From NCBI GenBank assembly GCA_040905865.1, contig JBBDQU010000011.1:1-56255 (forward strand): 56,255 bases of DNA, read 5' to 3'. Positions 40,619 to 49,399 of this stretch are shown piece after piece (position 1 is the first letter of the stretch; each line of letters starts with the position of its first letter). This stretch comes from Alphaproteobacteria bacterium. GTDB lineage: Bacteria > Pseudomonadota > Alphaproteobacteria > UBA8366 > GCA-2717185. The position numbers were made by a program, and so were the translations under genes. The notes beneath the pieces were generated by a model. That model was not told where the DNA came from, did no database searches, and saw only the letters and a program-made list of their open reading frames with translations.

Positions 40619-42460
40619 ATGCAATTAAGAACCTGGCAACAAAAAATCGTCGATGACTTTCCCGATATAATAAAACAGCACCGCCGGTTCATCCTGAAAG
40701 CGCCGACGGGCGCCGGCAAGACCGTTCTCGCGAGCGAGATCGTCGAACGGTTCTACAAGGACAAGAAGATTGTCGTGCTGTGCCATCGCCTTGTGCTGCT
40801 GGAGCAGCTTGAAAAGGCGCTGGGCCGGAAACACAGTGTCCGCAAGCTCCAGGTTTCCGATACGGGCCCGGCCTTCGAGGATTACGACATCCTGCTGTCA
40901 ACCAACATGCGGGCCAGGGACGTGCTGGCGGACGCCATTCCCAAGGCCGACCTGATCATCGTCGACGAGGCGCACCGGGTATCGCCGAACGGCCGGGGTT
41001 ACAAGCGGATCATCGACGATTTCGCGGAGAACGGCAAGGAAACGGCGCAGTTCATCGGGTTGACAGCCTCGCCGGAGCGCCGCACCGGCGACCAGCGCGA
41101 CCAGCTCAATCTCGCCTTCGAGGCGATCATCGACTGCGCCAATATCGAGGACCTGATTGCGGAAGGCGTGCTGGTGCAGCCGGTCTACCGGCCGCATTTC
41201 GTGCATGACCTGAACCTTGGCAATATCGATATCAGCTCGGGCGATTTTCCGGTCGCGAAGCTGGCGCCGGCGATCATCAAATCGTCGATGATCGATTATG
41301 CGATCTGGAGCTATGGCGAGGAGCGCGCGAAGCTGAAAAACCCGGTTTCCGCCTGGTTCTGCGCCGATGTCAGTGTCGCGGAGGCGACCCTGGAAGCGAT
41401 CGAGGCCACGGGCGTCAAGGCCGCTATCGTCACGGCGCAGACGCCGATCAACGAGCGGATGCGGCTGCTGGAGAGCCATGAAAATGGCGAGGTCGAGGCG
41501 ATGGTCTCCGTGGGCGTGCTCGCGGAAGGCTGGGACAACCCCCATTGCAATATCATCGTCCACCTGCGGCCGACCCTGTCGAAGGTGCTGTGGGGCCAGT
41601 CGGTCGGGCGCGGTCTGCGTTCGGCGCCGGGCAAGGAAAAATGCGTGGTCATCGATGTCAGCTCCAACTGGAGCACCTTCGGGCCCGTGGAAAAGCTGGA
41701 ATGGAGCCTGTGGAGCCACCGGCGCTCCTATCTGCAGTTCATGAACCGCTTCAACTGGATCGGGCTGCAGCAGGATGGCGAGAACAGCGGCGATGTCTAT
41801 TTGCTGTGCAAGAACGAACTGCCGAACCGGGTCCGCTGTTCGCATATATACCGGAAGAACGCCTACAAGGACGATACCTGCCCGGTCTGCGGCGTCTATG
41901 CGGCGACCGATATCTACAAGGAACAGAAACTCGACAACACGCTGAACGAAAGCAGCCTGCACCGGCTGTTCTTCGAGCGCGTGCCGAAGGTTTTCGAGGA
42001 AATGGACCTGTCGATCTGGAGCAGCCTCGGCCGTTCCGCCTGGAACACGGCGAACGGCAAGGAGCAGGTTTTCCTGGCCTTCTGCATGGCCTTCCAGCAG
42101 GTATCCGCCGAACCGACCCAGACCGAATCCGAATACTGGAATGCGGCGCTGGAGGCCGAGGCGAAGATTCGCGGCTATCTGGTGGAAAACAATATCCAGA
42201 TCGTGAAGCAGGGTGAGTTCAGGCTGGGCATCCTGGCCGACGCGATGCTGGCGGGGCGGGAGGTGCGGACCCTGCAGGCGCATTATGGAATATCGCTGTG
42301 CGGCACGGTCTTCCAGACCCATACCCCGGACGAAAACGAGCGCAAGTATCAGAAGGCGATCCGCATTGCCGAGCGGCTGGCGGTCATCGGCTGTTCGCCG
42401 CGGGACAACCTGCCCTATTTCAGGGCGTCGGAGCACCTGGCAAAGGTGGGTAAACGCTAA
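40619..42460 (+). CDS. Stand-alone DEAD/DEAH-box (SF2) helicase with zinc motif
   Basis: 613-aa superfamily 2 helicase. Motif I is APTGAGKT (28-35), motif II VDEAH (115-119), motif III-like LTASP (148-152) and motif VI QSVGRGLR (327-334). A C..H..CPVC zinc-type motif lies at C407, H409, C421 and C424, and the C-terminal 180 residues are helical and unassigned. It lacks a nuclease or restriction domain and has no obvious partner gene. Such single helicases are seen in phage and defence settings and in DNA repair. It is flanked upstream by an operator-like palindrome and downstream by a REP-like element. Confidence 0.9.
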   Translation: MQLRTWQQKIVDDFPDIIKQHRRFILKAPTGAGKTVLASEIVERFYKDKKIVVLCHRLVLLEQLEKALGRKHSVRKLQVSDTGPAFEDYDILLSTNMRARDVLADAIPKADLIIVDEAHRVSPNGRGYKRIIDDFAENGKETAQFIGLTASPERRTGDQRDQLNLAFEAIIDCANIEDLIAEGVLVQPVYRPHFVHDLNLGNIDISSGDFPVAKLAPAIIKSSMIDYAIWSYGEERAKLKNPVSAWFCADVSVAEATLEAIEATGVKAAIVTAQTPINERMRLLESHENGEVEAMVSVGVLAEGWDNPHCNIIVHLRPTLSKVLWGQSVGRGLRSAPGKEKCVVIDVSSNWSTFGPVEKLEWSLWSHRRSYLQFMNRFNWIGLQQDGENSGDVYLLCKNELPNRVRCSHIYRKNAYKDDTCPVCGVYAATDIYKEQKLDNTLNESSLHRLFFERVPKVFEEMDLSIWSSLGRSAWNTANGKEQVFLAFCMAFQQVSAEPTQTESEYWNAALEAEAKIRGYLVENNIQIVKQGEFRLGILADAMLAGREVRTLQAHYGISLCGTVFQTHTPDENERKYQKAIRIAERLAVIGCSPRDNLPYFRASEHLAKVGKR

Positions 42461-42521
42461 AGCAAATCGTGATTAACCGGAATCACCCGGGTGATTCCGG
42501 TTAACACGTGAATTTGCTTTT
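42461..42521. repeat. Asymmetric palindromic REP-like element, copy 3 (possible terminator)
   Basis: Starts directly after the helicase stop. AGCAAATCGTG...ATCACC pairs with GGGTGATTCCGGTTAACACGTG and the AATTTGCT end; the outer arms show the same ATCGTG versus ATTCACGTG-type asymmetry as copies 1 and 2. TTTT follows, so it could also end helicase transcription. Confidence 0.6.
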
Positions 42522-42542
42522 AATTTAAAGTGATATAACAGG

Positions 42543-43409
42543 TCACGGTTTGGCCGCGCGCTGCATCAGGACGATGACGACGCCGCCCAGCGTCGCGGCC
42601 GAGGCGAGCAACAGCCGCAGGGTGATGTCTTCCGACAGCAGGACGACCCCGAAGAACGCCGCAATGGCGGGAACCGCCAGCTGGATTGTCGCGGCCCGCA
42701 TCGCCGTCAGCCTCGGCAGCGCCGCATACCAGATGGCGTAGCCGCAGCCGGAGGCGAGGGCGCCCGAGGCGGCCGCCAGCGCGGCACCCTCCACGGAGAT
42801 GTGGAGCCCGTCCAGGAAGAACAGGTTGACGATCAGAACGAGGGGCAGGGCGAGGAGGAAATTTTTCGCCGTCGCCTGCAGCGGATCCGGGGTGCCACGG
42901 CCCAGCAGCGAATAGAACCCCCAGGCGATCCCGGCGACGGCCATCAGCACCGCGCCCAGCGGGTCCGGCGCCGTGACGCCCGGCAGGACCAGATAGACCA
43001 GTCCGCCGATGGCCAAAAGAAGTCCCGCCCAGGACAGGGATGAAAAATGCTCGCCGCCGCGAATCGCCGCGAAGAACATCGTCAACTGGACCGCCCCGAA
43101 AAGAATCAGCGCCCCGGTGCCCGTGCTGAGCGACAGATAGGCGAAGGAAAAGAAGATCATGTAGGTGAACAGCATCGCGGCGGTCTGCCAGTTCGCGGTG
43201 ACGCGGTCATGTCGTCCCGGGCGCAGCAGCAAAATCAGGCCCAGTGTCAGCGCGCCGGAGGCCACCCGGATACTGGTAAAGCCCGCTGCGTCGATGAGCC
43301 CCGAACCCAGCGCCAGCCGGCACAGCACCGAATTGGCGGCAAAAGCCAGCATGGCGGTAATGGTCAGCAGCAGCGTGCGGGCGAGGGAATGGCGGGGATT
43401 GCGCGGCAT
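42543..43409 (-). CDS. EamA/DMT-family transporter
   Basis: 288-aa inner-membrane protein with about ten transmembrane helices in two EamA repeats (RHSLARTLLLTITAMLAFAAN for TM1; VLLSEDITLRLLLASAATLGG near the end). This family exports amino acids, metabolites or drugs. The small N-terminal basic region orients it normally. It is divergent from the cupin gene, with 127 bases between their starts. Confidence 0.9.
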   Translation of the reverse strand: MPRNPRHSLARTLLLTITAMLAFAANSVLCRLALGSGLIDAAGFTSIRVASGALTLGLILLLRPGRHDRVTANWQTAAMLFTYMIFFSFAYLSLSTGTGALILFGAVQLTMFFAAIRGGEHFSSLSWAGLLLAIGGLVYLVLPGVTAPDPLGAVLMAVAGIAWGFYSLLGRGTPDPLQATAKNFLLALPLVLIVNLFFLDGLHISVEGAALAAASGALASGCGYAIWYAALPRLTAMRAATIQLAVPAIAAFFGVVLLSEDITLRLLLASAATLGGVVIVLMQRAAKP

Positions 43410-43536
43410 CGCTGATGCGCCCTTCGGTTCTGTGCGGTTGCCGGTTTGATATCGCCCGGGAGGGGCTTGCGCCAGTGCAATTCCCGATTACAACATATAG
43501 GATATACTGAATGTAAGGTGAATGGAGGAAGGTCGG

Positions 43537-44097
43537 ATGTTCGATACGGACCGGTTTATCGAGGATTGCAAGGCCGCGATTGCAGGCAGCGACGGCCAGA
43601 AGGCCGCGCGCGAGGTCATGACGCGGGCAATGTCCGATCCCGCCGCGGTCCTGAAAGGCGTGGGCGAACCGAAAAAGAGCGAAATACAGAAGCTCTACGC
43701 CTCGGAAACCCTGACAATCATCAACGTGGTCTGGGCGCCGTACATGACGATCATGCCGCATAACCATGAAATGTGGGCCACGATCGGCATCTATACGGGG
43801 CGTGAGGACAACGTCTTCTGGCGCAGGGTCCCCGACGGGGAGGGCGGCCGGATCGAGGCGGCGGGCGCAAAGGCGCTGTCGAGCGGGGACGTGTCTCCGC
43901 TTGGCAGGGACATCATCCATTCCGTCACCAACCCGATTCCGCGCCTCACCGGCGCCATCCATGTCTATGGCGGCGATTTCTTCAATATCGCGCGTAGCGA
44001 ATGGGATGCGGAATCGCTGCTTGAGGCCCCGTATGACGTTCCGAAGAACCTGAAACTGTTCGAAAGTTTCGGCCGCCTGACCGGCAGTCTGGGCTAA
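43537..44097 (+). CDS. Cupin-type protein, cysteine-dioxygenase-like
   Basis: 186-aa protein with a cupin/dioxygenase appearance. MTIMPHNHEMWATIGIYTGREDNVFW carries the metal-ligand His-x-His pattern and a distal acid, and GRDIIHSVTNPIPRLTGAIHVYGGDFF contains the second motif with its His. This is like the PCO/cysteine-dioxygenase group, but the substrate is unproven. I chose ATG 43537 since GGAGGA lies 6 bases upstream; ATG 43522 would sit ahead of that site. Divergent from the DMT transporter. Confidence 0.83.
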   Translation: MFDTDRFIEDCKAAIAGSDGQKAAREVMTRAMSDPAAVLKGVGEPKKSEIQKLYASETLTIINVVWAPYMTIMPHNHEMWATIGIYTGREDNVFWRRVPDGEGGRIEAAGAKALSSGDVSPLGRDIIHSVTNPIPRLTGAIHVYGGDFFNIARSEWDAESLLEAPYDVPKNLKLFESFGRLTGSLG

Positions 44098-44234
44098 GGA
44101 CGCCGGTCAGGCAGCCTACCCTGCCCCTGCGACGCGGCCGGAGGGGGCCGACAGCGCGTCACCGCCTGGAGCGGGATTCCAAAAATTCACTGGGCATCAC
44201 GTAACGCCTGGTCTCGCGGCGATGCCCGTTTCGC

Positions 44235-44429
44235 CTATCGGCGCGCCGGCTTCCTGCCCTCTCTCTCTGCCTGTTTCAGGTCCTCGCGTTCGGCGCCCTC
44301 GACGGCATCGCGCGCCTTTTCGGCGGAATCCGAAACTTTGCCCGATTTCACGAAGTCGCGCGTACTCGAGCGGTAATCCTTGTCCGCCTCGCGATTGCCT
44401 TCGCCTTGGTTTTTCTGCTTGCTGCTCAT
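44235..44429 (-). CDS. Small highly charged hypothetical protein
   Basis: 64-aa protein, nearly all polar (MSSKQKNQGEGNREADKDY...), with a Lys/Arg/Glu/Asp-rich second half (SAEKARDAVEGAEREDLKQAER). It resembles short conserved stress-associated or nucleoid-type proteins in Proteobacteria but I cannot name the family. ATG 44429 has GGAGG 6 bases upstream; ATG 44441 lies ahead of that site. It stands between two regions with no other gene. Likely intrinsically disordered. Confidence 0.65.
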   Translation of the reverse strand: MSSKQKNQGEGNREADKDYRSSTRDFVKSGKVSDSAEKARDAVEGAEREDLKQAEREGRKPARR

Positions 44430-44466
44430 CGTCGCCTCCAAGCGGTGTATAAGGAGGAAACGCTCT

Positions 44467-44526
44467 CCCGCCCGGCGGGTTCCCGCGTGCGGTGATTTTT
44501 TTTGTGTCTTTTTTATGTTTTTTTTT
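44467..44526 (+). other. Hairpin with three successive T-tracts
   Basis: CCCGC/GCGGG (44467-44479) is followed by 8 Ts (44496-44503), 6 Ts (44509-44514) and 9 Ts (44518-44526). On the plus strand it looks like a terminator cluster but no plus-strand gene ends nearby except the cupin, 370 bases away. On the minus strand it is an A-rich 5' flank of the small charged protein gene. Confidence 0.3.
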
Positions 44527-44569
44527 GCTGTCCCCGCTGCGGGACGTCATATCGTCACGCTGCGGCGGA

Positions 44570-44800
44570 TCAGCGGTCCAGATTCGTGTGGTTGGACCAG
44601 GACGATTCGCCGTACATGCTGTAGGGCGTGCCCTGCAAACCGCTGCCGCTCCGGGCGACGATACGGGCGCGTTCGAAGGCGAGGCCAAGCCTGTCCTGCC
44701 GGCGCCGCGACCGTTTCCGGCCGCGCAACGCGCCGATCAGCAGCACCAGGCACAACGCCACGACCGCGATCAGCGCGTAGATGATGTATGGGTTCGCCAT
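44570..44800 (-). CDS. Small single-pass membrane protein
   Basis: 76-aa protein with one N-terminal transmembrane helix (YALIAVVALCLVLLIGAL) followed immediately by a strongly basic stop-transfer stretch (RGRKRSRRRQDR), then a soluble tail rich in Ser, Tyr and Gly. Function unknown. No clear ribosome site is seen ahead of ATG 44800, so confidence is moderate; length and topology are protein-like. It lies downstream of tauD on the same strand. Confidence 0.55.
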   Translation of the reverse strand: MANPYIIYALIAVVALCLVLLIGALRGRKRSRRRQDRLGLAFERARIVARSGSGLQGTPYSMYGESSWSNHTNLDR

Positions 44801-44863
44801 GATCCGACTATAACCCGAATCCCGTTGCGTTAAACAGTCCCGTCAGGAAAATACCGCGTCGTT

Positions 44864-45733
44864 TCATGACGGCCGGTCGCCGCGCACCAGAATGCGGTGC
44901 AGGTGGCGGTGCTGGCTCTTGTCGAAATTGAACCCCGCCTTGTGCATGGCCGAGCGGTTGTCGATGATCAGCATGTCGCCGACCCGCCATTCATGCACGA
45001 AGTGGAATTCCGGCCTGATCGCCGTCTGCAACAGGTCTTCCAGGAAATCCTGGGTTTCCTGCGGTTCCATACCGATGATCCGTTCGGTCTTGGCCTTGTG
45101 GAACCAGATCGCCTTTGTACCGGTATCCGGATGGGTGCGGACCAGCGGCTGGATCGTCGGCGGTTTGGTCGATTCCTTCTGCGCCTTCACGATATCCGGA
45201 TTGGCGCCTTCCATCCGGGCGCTGCTGATCAGCGTGTTTTCCGTCTTCATGTCGACGATCTGCCGGCGCTTTTCTTCCGGAAGAGATTCATAGGCCGCGC
45301 GCATGTTGCAGACCCCCGTGCCGCCGCCGCTGTCCGGCAGTTCGACCGCATAGAGCATGGTGAATTTCGGCGGGTATTCCTGGTTGGTGTGGTCCGTATG
45401 CCAGGTGGCGTTGTTGGCGACCTTGGCCGGCTTGCCGTCAGACGCCTTGTGCCGGTTCGACAGCACGCTGATCAGCGGATGCCCGTCGACCAGATAGAGC
45501 CGGTTCTGGTCCTCCATCAGCTCGCCGAACTGTTCGGCCGCGGCCTGGTACTGGGCCGGGGTGAGGATATTGCCCCGGATCGCGACGGCGACGTTTTCCA
45601 GCAGCGCGTCATAGACGGTGTCGAAGGTCGCCTTGTCCATCGGTTTGGTCAGGTCCACGCCGGTGATGATGGCGCCGACATGCTCCTTGACCTTCTGGAC
45701 TTTGATGGCGGGTTCCCTGGCGAGCACGTTCAT
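44864..45733 (-). CDS. TauD/TfdA-family Fe(II)/2-oxoglutarate dioxygenase
   Basis: 289-aa dioxygenase. The HxD pair of the iron site is H112 and D114 in WHTDHT, and the distal His lies in the RSAMHKAGF stretch near residue 265, with the 2-oxoglutarate-binding Arg near the end (RILVRG). Members hydroxylate taurine, 2,4-D, sulfonates or other small acids, releasing CO2 and succinate. ATG 45733 has GGGAGGA about 6 bases upstream. No taurine transport genes are adjacent, so the substrate is open. Confidence 0.92.
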   Translation of the reverse strand: MNVLAREPAIKVQKVKEHVGAIITGVDLTKPMDKATFDTVYDALLENVAVAIRGNILTPAQYQAAAEQFGELMEDQNRLYLVDGHPLISVLSNRHKASDGKPAKVANNATWHTDHTNQEYPPKFTMLYAVELPDSGGGTGVCNMRAAYESLPEEKRRQIVDMKTENTLISSARMEGANPDIVKAQKESTKPPTIQPLVRTHPDTGTKAIWFHKAKTERIIGMEPQETQDFLEDLLQTAIRPEFHFVHEWRVGDMLIIDNRSAMHKAGFNFDKSQHRHLHRILVRGDRPS

Positions 45734-45830
45734 GGTCTTCCTCCCACAGATGACGACGGCATGGCTGCAAATGATCGGCGGCAAGCTTAGCGCGAGTGCC
45801 CCGCGTCGTGCAAACCTGTCCCTTACCGGC

Positions 45831-48161
45831 TTAACTCCTCGCGTCCCGGATCGCCCGCCAGATGCGTTCCGGCGTTGTCGGCAGGTCGAGACAGGTCACG
45901 CCCAGCGGCGACAGCGCGTCGATGATGGCGTTCATGGCGGCGGGCATGGCGCCGACCGTGCCGGCCTCGCCCGCGCCCTTCGCGCCCAGCGGGTTGGTCG
46001 GGGTCGGCACCGGGTGGCTCTCCACCTCGAAATCGCAGAAATCATCCGCGCGCGGCATGGCGTAGTCCATGAAGGAGCCGGTCAGCAACTGGCCGCTTTG
46101 CGGGTCATAGGCGATATCCTCCATCAGTATCTGCCCCACGCCCTGGGCGATGCCGCCATGAATCTGGCCCTTCAGCAGGGCCGGGTTGATCACCGTGCCG
46201 ACATCGTCGACCACGACATAGCGCTCCATGGTCACCCGGCCCGTATCCGGGTCGATTTCCACCTCGCAGACATGGGTGCCGTTGGGAAAATTGGAGACTT
46301 CGGGCACGAAGGTGCCGGTCTCGCTGAAGCCCGGCTCGATATCCTTCGGCAGGGCGGTGACCAGGAAGGCGGCGCGCGCGACATCGCGGATGGAAACGGC
46401 GCGGTCGGTGCCCGCCACCGAGAACGTGCCGTTGACGAAGACGATATCCGCCTCGGACGTTTCCATCATATGCGCGGCGATCCGCTTGCCCTTGGCGGCG
46501 ATTTTTTCCGCCGCCAGCACGATGGCCGACCCGCCCATGGAAGTGGAGCGCGAGCCGAAGGTGCCGATGCCGAAGGTGACGCGGTCCGTATCGCCCTCGA
46601 CAACGCGGATATCCTCGGCCTCCAGCCCCAGATGCTCGCTCAGAATCTGGCGGTAGATCGTGTCATGTCCCTGGCCGTGCGACACCGTGCCGATATACAG
46701 CGTGACGCTGCCCGAGGGCTCGAAGCGCAGTTCCGCGACCTCCTGGAAATTGCGTCCGCCCGCCTGTTCGATGGTGCAGGAAAACCCGATGCCGCGCAGC
46801 CGGCCGCGCGCCGCCGCCGCCGCCCGCCGCGCCTCGAACCCGGCGTAATCGGCCGTGGCGATGGCCTTGTCCAGGATGGTTTTGAAATCGCCGCTGTCAT
46901 AGTTGAAGGTCAGCGCGGTCTGGTAGGGGAAGGCGTCGGCGGGAATCATGTTGCGGCGACGGATTTCGACCCGGTCGATACCCAGCTCGCGCGCGGCGGT
47001 ATCGATCAGCCGCTCGATCACATAGGCCGCTTCCGGCCGCCCCGCGCCGCGATAGGGGCTGGTCGGGTTCATGTTTGTGAACGCGCCGGTGACCGCGACA
47101 TGGATCGCCGGCGTCGTGTACACCCCCGCCAGCGTGCCGACATTGCCGATGCCCGGCTGCGGGCCCATCGTCGCCAGATAGGCGCCCAGGTTGACCGTTG
47201 TCTTCACCCGCAGCGCCAGGAAATCGCCCTCCCTGCTGAGCGCCAGTTCCGCGTCGGTGACGTTGTCGCGGGCATGTTCGTCGCTGGCGAAGGATTCCGA
47301 ACGGTCGCAGGCCCATTTGACCGGCCGCCCGAGCTTGCGCGAGGCCCAGAGCGCCAGCGGATATTCCACATAGGTGCCGCCCTTCATGCCGAAACTGCCG
47401 CCGACATCGTTGGAATGGACGCGGAACCTGTGTTCGGGCAGGTGGAAGAAATTCTCCGCCAGATCCCGGCGCAGCCCGTGCGTCCGCTGCACCCCGGCAT
47501 AGACCGTATAGGTATCCGCCAGCGGATCGTAGCTGGCGTTGCAGCCGCGCGGCTCCATCGACACGGTGGCGACCCGGTTGATCCGGATGCGCTGTTTCAC
47601 GACATGATCGGCTTTGGCGAAGCCCGCCGCTGTCGCCGCTTCATCGCCGACCGTGAACAGGAACGCCTCGTTTTCCGGGCAATCGTCCCACAGCGTGCCG
47701 GACTGGCCGTTGGCGGCGGTCGCGGTATCGGCGATGACGGGCAGGGGGTCGTATGCGACCGCGATCGCCTCCGCCGCGTCGCGCGCCTGCGGCAGGGTTT
47801 CGGCGACGACGATGGCGACCGGGTCGCCGACGATCCGCACCCGGTCCGGCTGCATCGCCGGATGCGACGGGCGGTACATGGGCGAACCGTCGCGCCGCGT
47901 CAGGTTCGGCACCGCGCAGTTGATCGCGCCCAGCCCGTCGGCGGCGTAATCCGCGCCGGTCAGCACCAGCAGCACGCCGGGCATCGCCTTCGCCGCCGCG
48001 CAGTCGATGGAGACGATCCGCGCATGGGCATGGGGCGAGCGCAGGAAATACGCATGGGTCTGGCGGGGCAGGGTGACATCGTCCATGTAGCGCCCGCCGC
48101 CCTTCAGCAGCCGGGGGTCTTCCGTGCGGGATACCGGTTGTCCGATGGCGAATCGTGTCAT
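45831..48161 (-). CDS. Molybdopterin-binding subunit of an aldehyde oxidase/xanthine dehydrogenase-type enzyme
   Basis: 776-aa molybdenum hydroxylase large subunit. Motifs are RTEDPRLLKGGGRYMDD (start), GGSFGMKGG, SPYRGAGRPEA (Mo-active-site loop) and the catalytic Glu in GAKGAGEAGT near the C-terminus. The loop is not the AYRCSFR of CO dehydrogenase CoxL, so another substrate is expected. The FAD and 2Fe-2S subunits are not next to it, so it must borrow them or act with distant genes. ATG 48161 is the first codon of the family N-terminus; a longer open frame is antisense noise. Divergent from the MDR gene. Confidence 0.93.
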   Translation of the reverse strand: MTRFAIGQPVSRTEDPRLLKGGGRYMDDVTLPRQTHAYFLRSPHAHARIVSIDCAAAKAMPGVLLVLTGADYAADGLGAINCAVPNLTRRDGSPMYRPSHPAMQPDRVRIVGDPVAIVVAETLPQARDAAEAIAVAYDPLPVIADTATAANGQSGTLWDDCPENEAFLFTVGDEAATAAGFAKADHVVKQRIRINRVATVSMEPRGCNASYDPLADTYTVYAGVQRTHGLRRDLAENFFHLPEHRFRVHSNDVGGSFGMKGGTYVEYPLALWASRKLGRPVKWACDRSESFASDEHARDNVTDAELALSREGDFLALRVKTTVNLGAYLATMGPQPGIGNVGTLAGVYTTPAIHVAVTGAFTNMNPTSPYRGAGRPEAAYVIERLIDTAARELGIDRVEIRRRNMIPADAFPYQTALTFNYDSGDFKTILDKAIATADYAGFEARRAAAAARGRLRGIGFSCTIEQAGGRNFQEVAELRFEPSGSVTLYIGTVSHGQGHDTIYRQILSEHLGLEAEDIRVVEGDTDRVTFGIGTFGSRSTSMGGSAIVLAAEKIAAKGKRIAAHMMETSEADIVFVNGTFSVAGTDRAVSIRDVARAAFLVTALPKDIEPGFSETGTFVPEVSNFPNGTHVCEVEIDPDTGRVTMERYVVVDDVGTVINPALLKGQIHGGIAQGVGQILMEDIAYDPQSGQLLTGSFMDYAMPRADDFCDFEVESHPVPTPTNPLGAKGAGEAGTVGAMPAAMNAIIDALSPLGVTCLDLPTTPERIWRAIRDARS

Positions 48162-48194
48162 GGCCTGTCCCTCAGCGTTTGCTCTCTGGTGAGA

Positions 48195-48207
48195 TATGCT
48201 AAGCATA
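48195..48207. promoter_or_regulatory. Perfect 13-bp palindrome between divergent genes
   Basis: TATGCT, A, AGCATA in the 84-base region between the molybdenum hydroxylase and MDR genes. A CATAAT (-10-like) overlaps its right edge at 48204-48209. It is suited to a small dimeric repressor shared by both genes. Confidence 0.4.
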
Positions 48208-48245
48208 ATCGCGTCGGCGTCTACAGGATCAGGAAGGGAACGGCC

Positions 48246-49259
48246 ATGCAGAACCAGGGTGTCATATTCGCGAGGCGGCCCGACGGCGCGGTGACGCCGG
48301 ATGTCTTCGAAATCCGCGACCTGCCGATGCCCGAAGCCGGGCCGGGCGATGTGCTGGTGCGGAATATCCACCTGTCCTGCGACCCTTATATGCGCGGGCG
48401 GTTCAAGGCGGATTCGAACAAGGCCTTCACCCCGGGCGCGGTCATTCCGGCGCGGACGGTGGCGCAGGTCGCGACCTCGAACAACCCGGCCTTCAGGGAA
48501 GGCGATTACGTCTGGGGTTTCATGGGGTGGGAGCTGTATTCGCGGGTGCCGGGCGGGCAGGGGCTGCGCGTGGTCGATCCGTCGCTGGGCCCAATATCGC
48601 ATGCGATCACCGTGCTCGGCATGCCGGGGCTGACCGCGCAGGTCGGCATCATGGATATCGGCCGGCCGTCGCCGGGCGAAACCTGCTTCGTCTCCTCGGC
48701 GGCGGGGGCGGTCGGGCAGGTGGCGGGACAGATCGCCAGAATGCAGGGCTGCCGGGTCGTCGGCAGCGCCGGCAGCGACGAAAAGATCGCCCATGTCACC
48801 GGCGTGCTCGGCTTCGACGCGGCGTTCAACTACAGGACGGTTCCGTCCATCGCCGCGGCGCTGGAGGAACACTGCCCCGACGGCATCGACATCTATTTCG
48901 ACAATGTCGGCGGCGAGACGCTGGAAGCGGTGATCGACCGAATCAACCCGCGCGCCCGCATCGCCGTCTGCGGCCAGATCGCCAGCTATGACGGCGAAAG
49001 CGCCGAATGGGGCGAACCCCGCAACCTGGAAAAAATCGCGCTGGCCGGCGCGGTGAAGACGCGGTTTTCCATCTACGACCACATGGACCAGTACGACGAT
49101 TTCGTGCCGCGCATGGCGAAATGGCTGAAGGACGGCGACGTGGTGTATTTCGAGGATATCCGGGAGGGGATCGAGAACACGCCGGCGGCTTTCATCGACA
49201 TGATGCAGGGCGGCAATCTGGGCAAGCGGCTGGTGCGGGTGGGCGAGGAACAAGGGTAG
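48246..49259 (+). CDS. MDR-family NADP-dependent oxidoreductase
   Basis: 337-aa zinc-independent medium-chain reductase of the leukotriene B4 12-hydroxydehydrogenase/PTGR group. Signature segments are LSCDPYMRGR, AAGAVGQVAGQIARMQGCRVVGSAGSDEK (NADP loop) and YFDNVGGETLEAVI. It reduces enones or 2-alkenals using NADPH. ATG 48246 has AGGAAGGG about 7 bases upstream. Divergent from the molybdenum hydroxylase, and upstream of an alpha/beta hydrolase. Confidence 0.92.
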   Translation: MQNQGVIFARRPDGAVTPDVFEIRDLPMPEAGPGDVLVRNIHLSCDPYMRGRFKADSNKAFTPGAVIPARTVAQVATSNNPAFREGDYVWGFMGWELYSRVPGGQGLRVVDPSLGPISHAITVLGMPGLTAQVGIMDIGRPSPGETCFVSSAAGAVGQVAGQIARMQGCRVVGSAGSDEKIAHVTGVLGFDAAFNYRTVPSIAAALEEHCPDGIDIYFDNVGGETLEAVIDRINPRARIAVCGQIASYDGESAEWGEPRNLEKIALAGAVKTRFSIYDHMDQYDDFVPRMAKWLKDGDVVYFEDIREGIENTPAAFIDMMQGGNLGKRLVRVGEEQG

Positions 49260-49399
49260 CGGATGAACAAATCGACCGAGTTACGGCAGGGTACGTCCGA
49301 ATGGCTCGACGCACGGCGTAGCCTGCTGACCGGCGGTAATTGAAATTGTCGTGCATGGTTGAGCGTGCACGGCCAACACCATAGTGAGGAACCGGACAC

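Noticed and set aside
45618-48245. Plus-strand frame running through the molybdenum-hydroxylase gene into the MDR gene
   Set aside because: The part upstream of 48246 is antisense noise; MDR similarity begins at ATG 48246, which has a ribosome site.
48162-49253. Upstream extension of the molybdenum-hydroxylase frame across the MDR gene
   Set aside because: Family similarity begins at ATG 48161, and the extension is antisense to a clear gene.
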